A model generated the notes under the pieces. That model did no database searches. It was not told the DNA's origin and saw nothing but the letters and a program-made list of their open reading frames with translations. A program made the translations under genes and the position numbers. A stretch of DNA of 64,000 nucleotides from Catenuloplanes atrovinosus (GTDB lineage Bacteria; Actinomycetota; Actinomycetes; Mycobacteriales; Micromonosporaceae), in the NCBI RefSeq assembly GCF_031458235.1, contig NZ_JAVDYB010000001.1, positions 3,989,001 to 4,053,000 on the forward strand, in the 5' to 3' direction. How positions within the stretch are numbered: the first letter of the stretch is position 1; every line of letters begins with the position of its first letter. Positions 25,362 through 33,767 of the stretch are shown here, in pieces.

Positions 25362-26231
25362 GTGTTCAGTCACATCAAGGACCTGCAGTTCGAGGCGAAG
25401 CCGGACGGCCCGGACGCGCTCTTCGCCCGCCGGCTGCAGGAGGTGCTCGGCGGCAAGTGGGGCGAGCTGACCGTCGCGAACCAGTACCTGTTCCAGGGCT
25501 GGAGCTGCCGGCTCCCCGGCAAGTACAAGGACCTGCTGCTCGACGTGGGCACCGAGGAGATGGGCCACGTCGAGATGATCTGCACGATGATCGCCCGCCT
25601 GCTGGAGGGCGCGCCGCAGAACCTGCACGAGGCCGCCGCGGACGACAACCCGATGCTGGCCGCCATCTACAGCGGAGAGAACCCGGCCCAGTTCATCCAC
25701 GCCGGCGGCGGGCCGCTGCCGGTGGACAGCAACGGCGTGCCGTGGAACGGCTCGTTCATCACCGCCAGCGGCAACCTGATGGCCGACTTCCAGCTCAACG
25801 TGACCGCCGAGGCCCAGGGCCGCCTCCAGGTCGCCCGCCTGTTCCACATGACCGACGACCCGGGCGTCAAGCAGATGCTCCGCTTCCTGCTGGCCCGCGA
25901 CACCATGCACCAGAACATGTGGATGGCCGCGCTCCAGCAGCTCAAGGACGACGGCCTGGAGGACATGCCGATCCCGGACGCCTTCCCGGACGCGGAGCAG
26001 GAGAACGAGTTCGCCTACCAGCTGCTCAACTTCTCCGCGGGCGAGGACTCGGCCGAGGGCCGCTGGGCCTCCGGACCGGCCCCGGACGGCAAGGGCACGT
26101 TCAGCTACGACCCGGCGCCCGCGGCCCACGCTCCGGCCCCGGTCCTCCCGCCGGGCGACCCGCGGCTCTACGGCACCCCGCCACCGACCCCGGGCGGCAT
26201 CATCGGCGCGGTCAAGGACGCCCTCAGCTGA
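25362..26231 (+). CDS. manganese catalase
   Basis: The GTG start follows GGGAGG. The 289-residue protein matches Mn-catalases: four-helix dimanganese core with Glu and His ligands in [39 protein letters not shown] and [11 protein letters not shown]. It converts H2O2 to water and oxygen in the cytoplasm. The Pro-rich C-terminal tail (about 255-289) is usual for actinobacterial members. Confidence 0.95.
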   Translation: MFSHIKDLQFEAKPDGPDALFARRLQEVLGGKWGELTVANQYLFQGWSCRLPGKYKDLLLDVGTEEMGHVEMICTMIARLLEGAPQNLHEAAADDNPMLAAIYSGENPAQFIHAGGGPLPVDSNGVPWNGSFITASGNLMADFQLNVTAEAQGRLQVARLFHMTDDPGVKQMLRFLLARDTMHQNMWMAALQQLKDDGLEDMPIPDAFPDAEQENEFAYQLLNFSAGEDSAEGRWASGPAPDGKGTFSYDPAPAAHAPAPVLPPGDPRLYGTPPPTPGGIIGAVKDALS

Positions 26232-26251
26232 GCACCGTCCCCCTCCCCAGA

Positions 26252-26286
26252 GGGCCGGAACCGTCCTTCACCGGCGGTTCCGGCCC
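26252..26286 (+). terminator. hairpin terminator of Mn-catalase
   Basis: GGGCCGGAACCG and CGGTTCCGGCCC form a perfect 12-bp stem 20 bp after the stop. Confidence 0.82.
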
Positions 26287-26340
26287 GGGGTCGTGGGTCT
26301 GGTGAGCGCGGGTCGCGGTGCGGGGACTAACCTGACCGTT

Positions 26341-27258
26341 ATGCCCGGCTCGCGTACGCTCCGCATCGCCTCCCGCAACTCGCCCATGGCCCTGGCGCAG
26401 GTGGAGCGCGTCCGGGGGCTGATCGCGGCCCGGCACCCCGACGTGTCCGTGACGGTCGTCGGCATGACGACCAGCGGGGACCGGTGGCAGGGCAGCCTGG
26501 CGGCGCTGGGCGGCAAGGGCGCGTTCACCAAGGAGGTGGATCGGGCGCTGCTGGACGGTGCGGCCGATCTCGCGGTGCACTGCGTGAAGGACGTGCCCGG
26601 CGACCGGCCCGCCCCGGCCGGCACGGTGCTGGCGTCCTACCTGACCCGCGACGACGTCCGGGACTGCGTGGTGCAGCCGGGCGGGCTCACGCTCGCGGAG
26701 CTGCCGGCCGGCGCGCGGATCGGCACCTCGTCGGTGCGGCGGGTGGCCCAGCTCGCGCTGCACTGGCCGCAGCTGACCGCGGTCCCGGTCCGCGGCAACG
26801 CCAACACCCGGCTGGCCAAGCTGGACGCCGGTGAATACGACGCGCTGCTGCTGGCCGTGGCCGGGCTCGAACGGATCGGCCAGGCGCACCGCATCACGCA
26901 GATCGTGGACGTCGAGACCATGGTGCCCGCGGTCGGTTCGGGCACGCTGGTGCTCCAGTGCCGCGACGACGACCCGGCCACCCGGGACCTCGCGGCCGGC
27001 CTCGGCGACCGGCGCACCTGGCAGGAGACCGTCGCCGAGCGCACCATGCTGCACATCCTGCAGGGCTCCTGCCACTCCCCGATCGCCGGCTACGCCCGGA
27101 CCGAGCCGGACGGGCGGATCAGCCTGCGCGCCCGGGTCATCAGCCTGGACGGCAAGACCGTCCTCGACGTGCACGAGTGGGCCGCCGACCCGGTCACGCT
27201 CGGCACCAGCGTGGCCGCCGCCCTCCTCCGCCAGGGCGCCCGCGACCTGCTGGGCTGA
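26341..27258 (+). CDS. hemC: hydroxymethylbilane synthase-like protein
   Basis: The 305-residue protein covers all three HemC domains: [58 protein letters not shown], and cofactor-binding Cys in [13 protein letters not shown]. HemC polymerises four porphobilinogens into preuroporphyrinogen. Two departures from standard HemC are visible: Cys instead of Ser in the AVHSxKD motif, and GSCHSPI for the usual GGCxxPI. No other haem genes are near, so this may be a second, divergent copy. Confidence 0.85.
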   Translation: MPGSRTLRIASRNSPMALAQVERVRGLIAARHPDVSVTVVGMTTSGDRWQGSLAALGGKGAFTKEVDRALLDGAADLAVHCVKDVPGDRPAPAGTVLASYLTRDDVRDCVVQPGGLTLAELPAGARIGTSSVRRVAQLALHWPQLTAVPVRGNANTRLAKLDAGEYDALLLAVAGLERIGQAHRITQIVDVETMVPAVGSGTLVLQCRDDDPATRDLAAGLGDRRTWQETVAERTMLHILQGSCHSPIAGYARTEPDGRISLRARVISLDGKTVLDVHEWAADPVTLGTSVAAALLRQGARDLLG

Positions 27259-27360
27259 CCGGGTTCCGCTCGCGCGACCACGGATCGTGCGGGGCGCAGC
27301 GCACGCGACGACCGGTGCCCGCACCGAGCGCGCGGGAACCGGGCCGCCGGACGCGGGTCT

Positions 27361-28149
27361 CTAGGTCGCCTGCATGTGGGTCCGCAGCGTGCCCAGGGCC
27401 CGTTGCAGCAGCCGTGACACGTGCATCTGTGAGATCCCGAGATGCTCACCGATCCGCGCCTGCGTCCACTCCTGGTAGAAGCGCAGCGTGATGATCTCCC
27501 GCTCGCGCGGGGAGAGCGCGCGCAGCGCCGGGCCGAGGTCGAGCAGCGACTCGGTCAGCGCGAAGCGCGGGTCCTCGCCACCGAGCAGGTCGCCGAGTTC
27601 CTTGCTGTCGCCGTCGTCGGCGACGGGACGGGAGAGCGAGACGGCGGAGTACGCCTGCGCACCCTCGATGCCCTCGATGACCTGCTCCTCCGTGACCCGG
27701 AGGTGGGCCGCGAGCTCGGGGACGGTCGGGCTGCGGCCGAGCGAGTGGGTGAGCGTGGTGGCGGCGTCGATGATGGCGAGGCGCATCTCCTGGACGCGGC
27801 GCGGGACGCGGACGGACCAGGTGCGGTCACGGAAGTAGCGGCGCAGTTCGCCGAGGACGGTGGGGACCGCGAAGCCGACGAACTCCCCGGCCTGCGGATC
27901 ATAGCGGTCGATCGCCTTGATCAGGCCCATGGCGGCGACCTGGCGCAGGTCCTCGTCGGCCGCGCCGCGGCCGGAGAAGCGGCGGGCCAGCCGGTACGCC
28001 ATGGGAATCCAGGCCTCGATGGCGCGCTCCCGGGCCCGGGGGCGGCGCCGGTCGTCCACGGGCAGGCCGGTGAACGCCTCGAGGGCCTTGGTGGCGCGGA
28101 CGTCCTCGTCGGTCGCTATGTCGTGCACGGGGGCGATGGTGCTGCTCAC
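27361..28149 (-). CDS. RNA polymerase sigma factor, SigB/SigF group
   Basis: I chose GTG at 28149 because GGAGG precedes it; an ATG at 28200 would add 17 residues without a good site. The 262-residue protein has sigma region 2 (LRQVAAMGLIKAIDRYDP, FAVPTVLGELRRYFRDR), region 3 (LGRSPTVPELAAHL) and region 4 (LSPREREIITLRFYQEWTQ, IGEHLGISQMHVSRLLQRAL). This is the stress/differentiation group, normally held by an anti-sigma factor; no anti-sigma gene is adjacent. Several GNNT-N14-16-GGGTA sites in this window are candidate targets. Confidence 0.92.
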   Translation of the reverse strand: MSSTIAPVHDIATDEDVRATKALEAFTGLPVDDRRRPRARERAIEAWIPMAYRLARRFSGRGAADEDLRQVAAMGLIKAIDRYDPQAGEFVGFAVPTVLGELRRYFRDRTWSVRVPRRVQEMRLAIIDAATTLTHSLGRSPTVPELAAHLRVTEEQVIEGIEGAQAYSAVSLSRPVADDGDSKELGDLLGGEDPRFALTESLLDLGPALRALSPREREIITLRFYQEWTQARIGEHLGISQMHVSRLLQRALGTLRTHMQAT

Positions 28150-28225
28150 GGTGTCCTCCGAAGGCACATCAGGTACGGGGGACAGCCTGGCTTCCCCCAA
28201 TCCGCGCTCCCAACCGGGTGAATTC

Positions 28226-29611
28226 TCATTCGGAGCAGGCCGGGATGCCCTCCAGCGCGCCGTCGCGGAACTCGGCGATCCGGTCGAACGCGCCCGCGGC
28301 CGCGTTCTCGTCGGAGCGGCCGAGCGTGAGCAGCGCGGTGACGGCCTCGTCGAGGTCGCCGGGCGACAGCCGGACGTCGCTGCCGGTACCGCGGTTGAGC
28401 AGGTCGTACGTCCAGGTGCCGGCCAGGCAGTCGGTGGCGAGGCGGCCGTCGCGGTCGGTGCTGGACCGGCCCCGGCGCTCCTGGACGGCCTGCGCGAACA
28501 GCCCGCCGATCAGCATGCCGAGCGCGTTGTCGCCGATCCGGTCGTGCAGCGCCGGCCCGAGCCGCGTGTTGTCGAACGCCACGTAGCCGCCGGACGCGCA
28601 GTAGAACGCCTGGTCGTCCAGGCTGCCCGCGCCCGGCGGCGGGACGCGCCCCTCGCACCGCGGCGCGTCGCCGTCGAACGGCTCGATGCGCAGCGGCGCC
28701 CACTGCGCGCCACCGGCCACCCGGGGGTACGCTCGCGCCCAGTACTCCTGCACGTCCTCGCCGAGCAGCTCGATCGTCTGGTCGTAGGGCAGGTCGCCGC
28801 CGGTGGCCGCCTCCTCGCGGGTGGTGAACGGCACCTCGGTGATCGGCAGGTTCTCCGCGTCGTACCCGGCGCACCGGGCCGGGCCCTCCTCGACGCCGTC
28901 CTGGAACGCGCGGATCCGGTCGAACGCGTTGCCGTGCGCCTGCGGGTTGGTGGCGGACGTGCCGGGCTCGTCGCGCAGTTGCAGGATGCCGGCGACGGTG
29001 TCGTCCAGCTCGCGCGCGGTCGGCGCGGCGAACGTGGCGGACCGGCCGCCGATCACGTCGCCGACCCAGGCGCCGGCGTAGCAGTCCGCCTGCTGTTCCA
29101 GCACCACGGTGGGCTGGCGGCCGACGCCGAGCCGGGTCTGGACGGCGTGGCCGTACTCGTGGGCCAGCACCACGCCGGTGAGCAGCGCGCCGAAGTCCTG
29201 GTGGAGCTGGGGCACGAGCACCTCGGCGTCCCAGGCGATGTAGTCGTCGGCCGGGCAGTAGTAGGCGTTCGGCTGGTACTCCCCCGCCGCGTCACCGCAG
29301 GCCGGTGGCGGGTCGTTGCGCGTGTACGGGTGGCGCCCACCGCGCACCGGCTCGAACGCGGCACCGCCCGCCAGCCGCGGGTACGCGCCGGCCCAGTACC
29401 GCTCGACGTCGGTCAGCGCGTTCTCGGCGGTCCGGTTCGCCTCGTCCGGGGAGACCGGCGCGCCGGTGCGCCCGAGCCCGTCGCCCGGCGTGCCGGGCCG
29501 CTGCGGCGTGTCCTCGAATCCGCCGGACGCGACCACCACGCATCCGCTCAGCAGCGCCAGCGTCGCCGCGCCGGCCACCAGCCCGCGAACGGTCCTGCCC
29601 CGAGAGTTCAT
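28226..29611 (-). CDS. neutral zinc metallopeptidase lipoprotein, internally duplicated
   Basis: The 461-residue protein has a lipoprotein signal ending LLSGC (Cys about 23). It then has two related halves, each opening with an ERYWAGAYPRLAGG-type or EYWARAYPRVAGG-type segment. The first half carries the zinc site LAHEYGHAVQ with downstream Glu in VVLEQQADCYAG. In the second half the corresponding site reads IGGLFAQAVQ, so it is catalytically dead. It resembles the YpfJ/neutral zinc metallopeptidase family. It is anchored outside the membrane; the dead half may bind substrate. Confidence 0.87.
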   Translation of the reverse strand: MNSRGRTVRGLVAGAATLALLSGCVVVASGGFEDTPQRPGTPGDGLGRTGAPVSPDEANRTAENALTDVERYWAGAYPRLAGGAAFEPVRGGRHPYTRNDPPPACGDAAGEYQPNAYYCPADDYIAWDAEVLVPQLHQDFGALLTGVVLAHEYGHAVQTRLGVGRQPTVVLEQQADCYAGAWVGDVIGGRSATFAAPTARELDDTVAGILQLRDEPGTSATNPQAHGNAFDRIRAFQDGVEEGPARCAGYDAENLPITEVPFTTREEAATGGDLPYDQTIELLGEDVQEYWARAYPRVAGGAQWAPLRIEPFDGDAPRCEGRVPPPGAGSLDDQAFYCASGGYVAFDNTRLGPALHDRIGDNALGMLIGGLFAQAVQERRGRSSTDRDGRLATDCLAGTWTYDLLNRGTGSDVRLSPGDLDEAVTALLTLGRSDENAAAGAFDRIAEFRDGALEGIPACSE

Positions 29612-29647
29612 GCCGGACCGGGTGCCCGCGCGGGGCGGCGGTGAAAC

Positions 29648-30301
29648 TCAGCCTTCGACGCCGGTCGCGGTGTGCGGCGAGCCGACCGGCTTCGATTCCG
29701 GGGAGCCGCGCTCGCGCAGGTAGACCGCGAGCACCACCATGGACAGCACGGCGAGCAGCTCGGACTGCCAGTTCTGGAACGTGCGGTTCCAGAATTCCGG
29801 GGTGATCAGGTACCCCGCCCAGGTGACCGGGTCCTCGCGCGAGCGCAGTTGCTCGGAGTTGTACGCCACGACGCCGGCCACGGACTGGCCCAGCCAGGAC
29901 AGCAGGAAGATCGAGCCCATGGTGAGCGACAGCGAGTGCGAGTAGACCGCCCGGCGCAGGCCGCCCGCACGCGCCCAGGACGGCGCGTCCGGCTCGTCGA
30001 CCTTCTGCTCCTCGTCGCTCTCCCGCCCGGCCTTGTCGAGCTGCTTCGACTCCGGCGAGCCGCGCTGCACCAGCCACACCGTGGCCGTGATGAAGAGCAG
30101 GAACTGCAGGTACTCCGACTGCCAGTTCTCCGCCACGTCGACCGCGAACGAGGACGAGGTCAGGTAGCGGCCGAGCGAGACGGTCTGGAGGCCGTCGGAG
30201 AGCTGCCGGTCGTTGAAGTCCGCGTGACCGCTGAGCGCCTGACCGATCAGGGCCAGCACGAACAGCAGCGCGAAGAACAGGCTGAGCCCGTTGCGGCGCA
30301 T
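29648..30301 (-). CDS. DUF6766 family membrane protein
   Basis: The 217-residue protein has about four TM helices in two similar halves (about 8-25 and 70-85, then 125-145 and 180-195). Each half holds NWQSE and ends in an RGSPESK motif (QRGSPESKQL and ERGSPESKPV). The internal duplication and the motif match DUF6766, whose function is unknown. It lies downstream of small genes on the same strand. Confidence 0.85.
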   Translation of the reverse strand: MRRNGLSLFFALLFVLALIGQALSGHADFNDRQLSDGLQTVSLGRYLTSSSFAVDVAENWQSEYLQFLLFITATVWLVQRGSPESKQLDKAGRESDEEQKVDEPDAPSWARAGGLRRAVYSHSLSLTMGSIFLLSWLGQSVAGVVAYNSEQLRSREDPVTWAGYLITPEFWNRTFQNWQSELLAVLSMVVLAVYLRERGSPESKPVGSPHTATGVEG

Positions 30302-30314
30302 GGGTGGGGCCCTC

Positions 30315-30398
30315 CTATCGGTGCAGCAGTCCGACCGTGAAGACCAGGCCGAGCCCGGCGGCGATCAGGATCAGGCAGGCGATGAACATGGCGCGCAC
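30315..30398 (-). CDS. single-TM micropeptide (27 aa)
   Basis: The GTG at 30398 follows GGGGAG with normal spacing and lies 2 bp after the upstream lipoprotein stop. The product is one hydrophobic helix (MFIACLILIAAGLGLVFTVG) with a short basic end. The arrangement suggests a real co-translated membrane micropeptide, but no homologue is known to me. Confidence 0.5.
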   Translation of the reverse strand: MRAMFIACLILIAAGLGLVFTVGLLHR

Positions 30399-30400
30399 GG

Positions 30401-30781
30401 TCAGCTCCCCTCGAGGACGCAGTCGTAGGGCCGGTCCGGCACCGGCGTGCAGCCCGCGGCCACCACGCGCCATCCGCCGGTGAACTCGGCGAGGAACACG
30501 GTGTCGGTGTCCAGCACCACCTGCGCCTGGTCGACGTAGACGCGGGCCGCCTCGACCGCGCCGGGCGCGGGCAGGTCCTCGTCGGCCAGCGCCTGCTCGC
30601 ACGGCCCGTCCAGCGACTCGGCGGTGGCCGGGGCGAGCAGCGCGCAGGCCGCGCCCGGGTCGTCGGCGGCGGCGCTCAGGAAGCGGGTGGCCACGTCCGC
30701 GGCCGCGTCGGCGCGGGCGCTCTCGCCGGCGCACCCGGCCAGGCCGAGCACCAGCAGGACCGGCAGTATCCGTCTCACCAT
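30401..30781 (-). CDS. small lipoprotein (126 aa)
   Basis: The signal MVRRILPVLLVLGLAGC ends in a lipobox (Cys 17). The mature part has a helical start (DVATRFLSAAADDPGAACAL) and a beta segment ending GWRVVAAGCTPVPDRPYDC. Actinobacteria have many secreted proteins of this size and pattern, with an NTF2-like or similar cystatin-like fold and no known function. It is 46 bp downstream of the radical SAM gene on the same strand. Confidence 0.8.
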   Translation of the reverse strand: MVRRILPVLLVLGLAGCAGESARADAAADVATRFLSAAADDPGAACALLAPATAESLDGPCEQALADEDLPAPGAVEAARVYVDQAQVVLDTDTVFLAEFTGGWRVVAAGCTPVPDRPYDCVLEGS

Positions 30782-30827
30782 GATCCGACCCGGTTTCCCG
30801 TCGGCGGGATTTCTACACCTGTCTCTT

Positions 30828-31820
30828 TCAGAAGGTGTCGCGGTAGAGCGAGCAGCCGCGGCAGACCTCCGGCGGGTCGTCCGTGGTCAGCCGGCGGCGG
30901 AACTCCCGGTACGGCGCGCCGGACCAGATCTCCGGGAACGTGGAGTCCGCCATCGAACCGAGCGAGACGCGGTCGTCGCCCATCACCATGCAGCACGGCT
31001 GTACGACGCCCGCGCTGGTCAGGTAGGCCGCCTCCCACGGCCAGGAGCAGCCACGCCCGGCCACGGCGTCGACCGGCACGGTGTGCGGCAGGCGCAGTCG
31101 CAGCCCGTGCTCGGCCGCGGCCGCGGTGGCGCCGGCGAAGACCGCGTCGGCCCGGTCGGTGTCCGCGCCGGTCCAGAGTGCCTGCCCGGCGGTGAACTCA
31201 CGGATCTCGTGGTAGCGCCCGGCCGGGTCCGCGTCGGAGAAGCTGTGCGAGAGGTTCTGCACGTGCAGCTCGTCCACGCCGATGCTGCTCAGCAGCCGGA
31301 TCAGGTCGGGCAGCTCGGCCAGGTTGTCGCGCATGGCCACGAACACCACGCGAATCCACGGGGTGGCGCTGCCGGCCGCCCGTTTCGCGCGGACCAGCCC
31401 GGCCAGGTTGTCCACCACCGTGCCGAACGTGGCGCCGTCCCGGATCGACTCATACGCGGCCGCGCTCGCCCCGTCCAGCGACACGTGCAGCCAGTCGACG
31501 CCGCTGTCCACCAGTTCGGCGGCGCGGCGCGCGGTCAGCAGGGTGGCGTTGGTGTTGAAGCCGACCGTGATCCGCCGCCGTTTCGCCGCCACGATCATGT
31601 CGAGCAGGTACGGCGAGAGCAGCGGCTCGCCGAGCCCCTGGAGGGTGAGCCGGTTCAGCCCGGGCACCTCCGCGAGCACGCGGTGGAACAGCTCCGGGCG
31701 CATCGCCCCGGCCAGCTTGTTCACCGGCGGGCGGTAGCGGACCAGGCACATCACGCACCGGAGATTGCACGCGGAGGTGATCTCCAGCTGGAGATGCCGC
31801 GGCAGCGGGGGATCGATCAT
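30828..31820 (-). CDS. radical SAM/SPASM-type enzyme
   Basis: The 330-residue protein has the [4Fe-4S]-SAM motif ACNLRCVMC (Cys at about 18, 22, 25), then LQGLGEPLL and LHVSLDGAS typical of the radical SAM barrel. The C-terminal part has CSWPWEAAYLTSAG, VQPCCMVMGD and a final CRGCSLYRDTF, matching a SPASM/twitch auxiliary cluster domain. Such enzymes mature peptides or modify other substrates. The start codon overlaps the stop of a 24-codon ORF (ATGA), which makes a peptide substrate worth considering. No transporter or peptidase for a RiPP is adjacent. Confidence 0.9.
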   Translation of the reverse strand: MIDPPLPRHLQLEITSACNLRCVMCLVRYRPPVNKLAGAMRPELFHRVLAEVPGLNRLTLQGLGEPLLSPYLLDMIVAAKRRRITVGFNTNATLLTARRAAELVDSGVDWLHVSLDGASAAAYESIRDGATFGTVVDNLAGLVRAKRAAGSATPWIRVVFVAMRDNLAELPDLIRLLSSIGVDELHVQNLSHSFSDADPAGRYHEIREFTAGQALWTGADTDRADAVFAGATAAAAEHGLRLRLPHTVPVDAVAGRGCSWPWEAAYLTSAGVVQPCCMVMGDDRVSLGSMADSTFPEIWSGAPYREFRRRLTTDDPPEVCRGCSLYRDTF

Positions 31821-31891
31821 CCCCGGCGCCAGTCGTCGTTCTCCGGGTGCGTGCCGGTGATGATCGCGACGTGCGGGGAGTCCTGCGTCAT
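31817..31891 (-). CDS. 24-aa ORF coupled to the radical SAM gene
   Basis: The peptide is MTQDSPHVAIITGTHPENDD followed by WRRG. An AAGG lies about 9 bases before the ATG, and 23 of 24 sense codons end in G or C, as in real genes here. Its TGA overlaps the radical SAM ATG. It could be a substrate peptide, a translated leader or a regulatory uORF; none is proven. Confidence 0.45.
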   Translation of the reverse strand: MTQDSPHVAIITGTHPENDDWRRG

Positions 31892-31963
31892 GGCGGGGCC
31901 TTACCCCCGTCGATGCGCCGAAAACCCAGGATTAATCGGTACGGGAGGGGGCACGCGGGGCGG

Positions 31964-32902
31964 ATGACCATGCCCGAACACCTGATCTCGCTCGGGGCCG
32001 CCCTCAAGGCCGCCGGGTACGCGTTCACCACCGTCACGCCCGCCACGCACGAGCGGGTCAACCGCCGCCCGGAGAACGCCCGGGCCACGGACCTGCGCGG
32101 CGTCTTCGGCTGGAGCCGGCCGTTCGGCCCCGGCGTGCTGCCGGACGAGATCGTGGACCTGATGGACGCGGCCGGCGTGCTGGACCGCGACGGGGACGAG
32201 TGGCGCAGCCGGGTCCGGTTCTCCAGCTACGACGGCGAGCTGTTCGTGCACTCCCCGTACCCGACCACGGACGCGGACGCGGTGTTCTTCGGGCCGGACA
32301 CGTACCGGATGGCCGACGCCGCGGCGGCGCACGTGCGTACCCGGCGGCGGCCGGTGCGGCGGGCGGTGGACATCGGCACCGGCACCGGCGCGGGCGCGAT
32401 CACGGTGGCGAAGCGCGCGCCGGGCGCGGAGGTCTTCGCGGTGGACATCAACGACGCCGCGCTGAACTTCACCCGGGTCAACATCGCACTGTCGGACATG
32501 CGCGGCGTGCGGCCGTGCCACAGCAACCTGCTCAAGGACGTGGACGGCTCGTTCGACCTGATCATCTCCAACCCGCCGTTCATGATCGACCCGGCCGGGC
32601 GGGCGTACCGGGACGGCGGCGGCACCTCCGGGCACGAGCTGTCGCTGTCCATCATCGACGTGGCGGCGGAGCGGCTGGACCCGGGCGGCTCGCTGGTGCT
32701 GTTCAGCGGCGCCGGCATCGTCGACGGCGTGGACCCGCTGCGCACCGCCGCCGCGGAACGGCTCGCCGGCACCGGCCTGAACTGGTCCTACCGCGAGGTC
32801 GACCCGGACGTGTACGACGAGGAACTGGACGGCGACGCCTACCGCCACGCGGAGCGGATCGCCGTGGTCGTGCTCACCGCCACCCGGCCCGAGTGGGAGT
32901 GA
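31964..32902 (+). CDS. class I SAM-dependent methyltransferase (HemK/PrmC-like)
   Basis: The 312-residue protein starts MTMPEHLISL. Motif I is VDIGTGTGAGAI (about residue 130) and the catalytic-type motif is IISNPPFMI (about 195). The NPPF signature places it among N-methyltransferases acting on a Gln side chain, adenine or similar planar amide. An N-terminal helical domain of about 100 residues may recognise the substrate. It is followed by the MBL gene after one base, so they form an operon. Confidence 0.85.
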   Translation: MTMPEHLISLGAALKAAGYAFTTVTPATHERVNRRPENARATDLRGVFGWSRPFGPGVLPDEIVDLMDAAGVLDRDGDEWRSRVRFSSYDGELFVHSPYPTTDADAVFFGPDTYRMADAAAAHVRTRRRPVRRAVDIGTGTGAGAITVAKRAPGAEVFAVDINDAALNFTRVNIALSDMRGVRPCHSNLLKDVDGSFDLIISNPPFMIDPAGRAYRDGGGTSGHELSLSIIDVAAERLDPGGSLVLFSGAGIVDGVDPLRTAAAERLAGTGLNWSYREVDPDVYDEELDGDAYRHAERIAVVVLTATRPEWE

Positions 32903-32903
32903 C

Positions 32904-33707
32904 ATGGATTCGACGGCGAGCGTGACGTACATCGGCAACGCGACCACGCTGCTGCGGCTGGGCGACGTCACGCTGCTCACCGACCCCGCGTTCCGCCCGG
33001 CCGGCAGCCGCTACTACCTGGGCTACGGCGCGTGGACACGGCGGCTGCTGGACCCGGCGTGCGGGCTCGGCGATCTGCCCGCACTGGACGGCGTGCTCCT
33101 CTCGCACCTGCACTCCGACCACTTCGACAGCGTGGCCGGCCGCGGCCTGGCACCGGACCTGCCGATCATCACCACGCCGCAGGCCCGGCGGAAGCTGCGC
33201 CGCAAGCGCTTCTCCGTCGTGCACGGGCTCCCCACCTGGGAGGAGTTCGACCTGTCGCGGGGCCGGCAACGGGTCCGGGTCACCGCGGTGCCCGGCCGGC
33301 ACGGCCCCGGCCTGGCCGACCGGCTGCTGCCGGACGTGATGGGCTCGGTGGTGGAGCTGTTCGAGGACGACGTGTGCCGGCTGCGCCTCTACATCACCGG
33401 CGACACGCTGCACCGGCCGATGCTGGCGGAGGTGCCGCGCCGCTGCGGCGACATCGACGCCATGCTGATCCACCTGGGCGGCACCCGGCTGCTCGGCATG
33501 CTGCTGACCATGGACGCGCGGCAGGGCGCGGACCTGACCGAGGTGATCCGGCCGCGGCTGACGCTGCCGATCCACCACGACGACTTCCGCGTGTTCACGT
33601 CGCCGGTCAGCGACTACTTCGCCCGCGCGCGCGAGCGCGGGCTGGCCGGGGTGGAGCCGATCGGGCGCGGCGACACGGTGGCGCTGCCGCTGCGGGACAC
33701 CGTTTAG
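32904..33707 (+). CDS. MBL-fold metallohydrolase (UlaG/RomA-like)
   Basis: The 267-residue protein has the metal-binding motif LLSHLHSDHFD, a downstream Asp in YITGDTLH and a final LPIHHDDF. The start VTYIGNATTLLRLG and LLTDPAF fit the UlaG/L-ascorbate-6-P lactonase-like branch, which also includes NAPE-PLD-like enzymes. The substrate is unknown. It sits one base after the methyltransferase gene and 60 bp before the YbdK-type ligase gene. Confidence 0.88.
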   Translation: MDSTASVTYIGNATTLLRLGDVTLLTDPAFRPAGSRYYLGYGAWTRRLLDPACGLGDLPALDGVLLSHLHSDHFDSVAGRGLAPDLPIITTPQARRKLRRKRFSVVHGLPTWEEFDLSRGRQRVRVTAVPGRHGPGLADRLLPDVMGSVVELFEDDVCRLRLYITGDTLHRPMLAEVPRRCGDIDAMLIHLGGTRLLGMLLTMDARQGADLTEVIRPRLTLPIHHDDFRVFTSPVSDYFARARERGLAGVEPIGRGDTVALPLRDTV

Positions 33708-33767
33708 GCCCACGATCACCGGGAAGACGGGCACGCCCCGGCCGATCCCAGACGAAACGAGTACCCG

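Noticed and set aside
28101-28225. Longer sigma factor start (ATG 28200) and a possible autoregulatory promoter GGTT-N15-GGGAAG
   Set aside because: The GTG at 28149 has the better ribosome binding site, and the -10 box departs from GGGTA, so neither was called.
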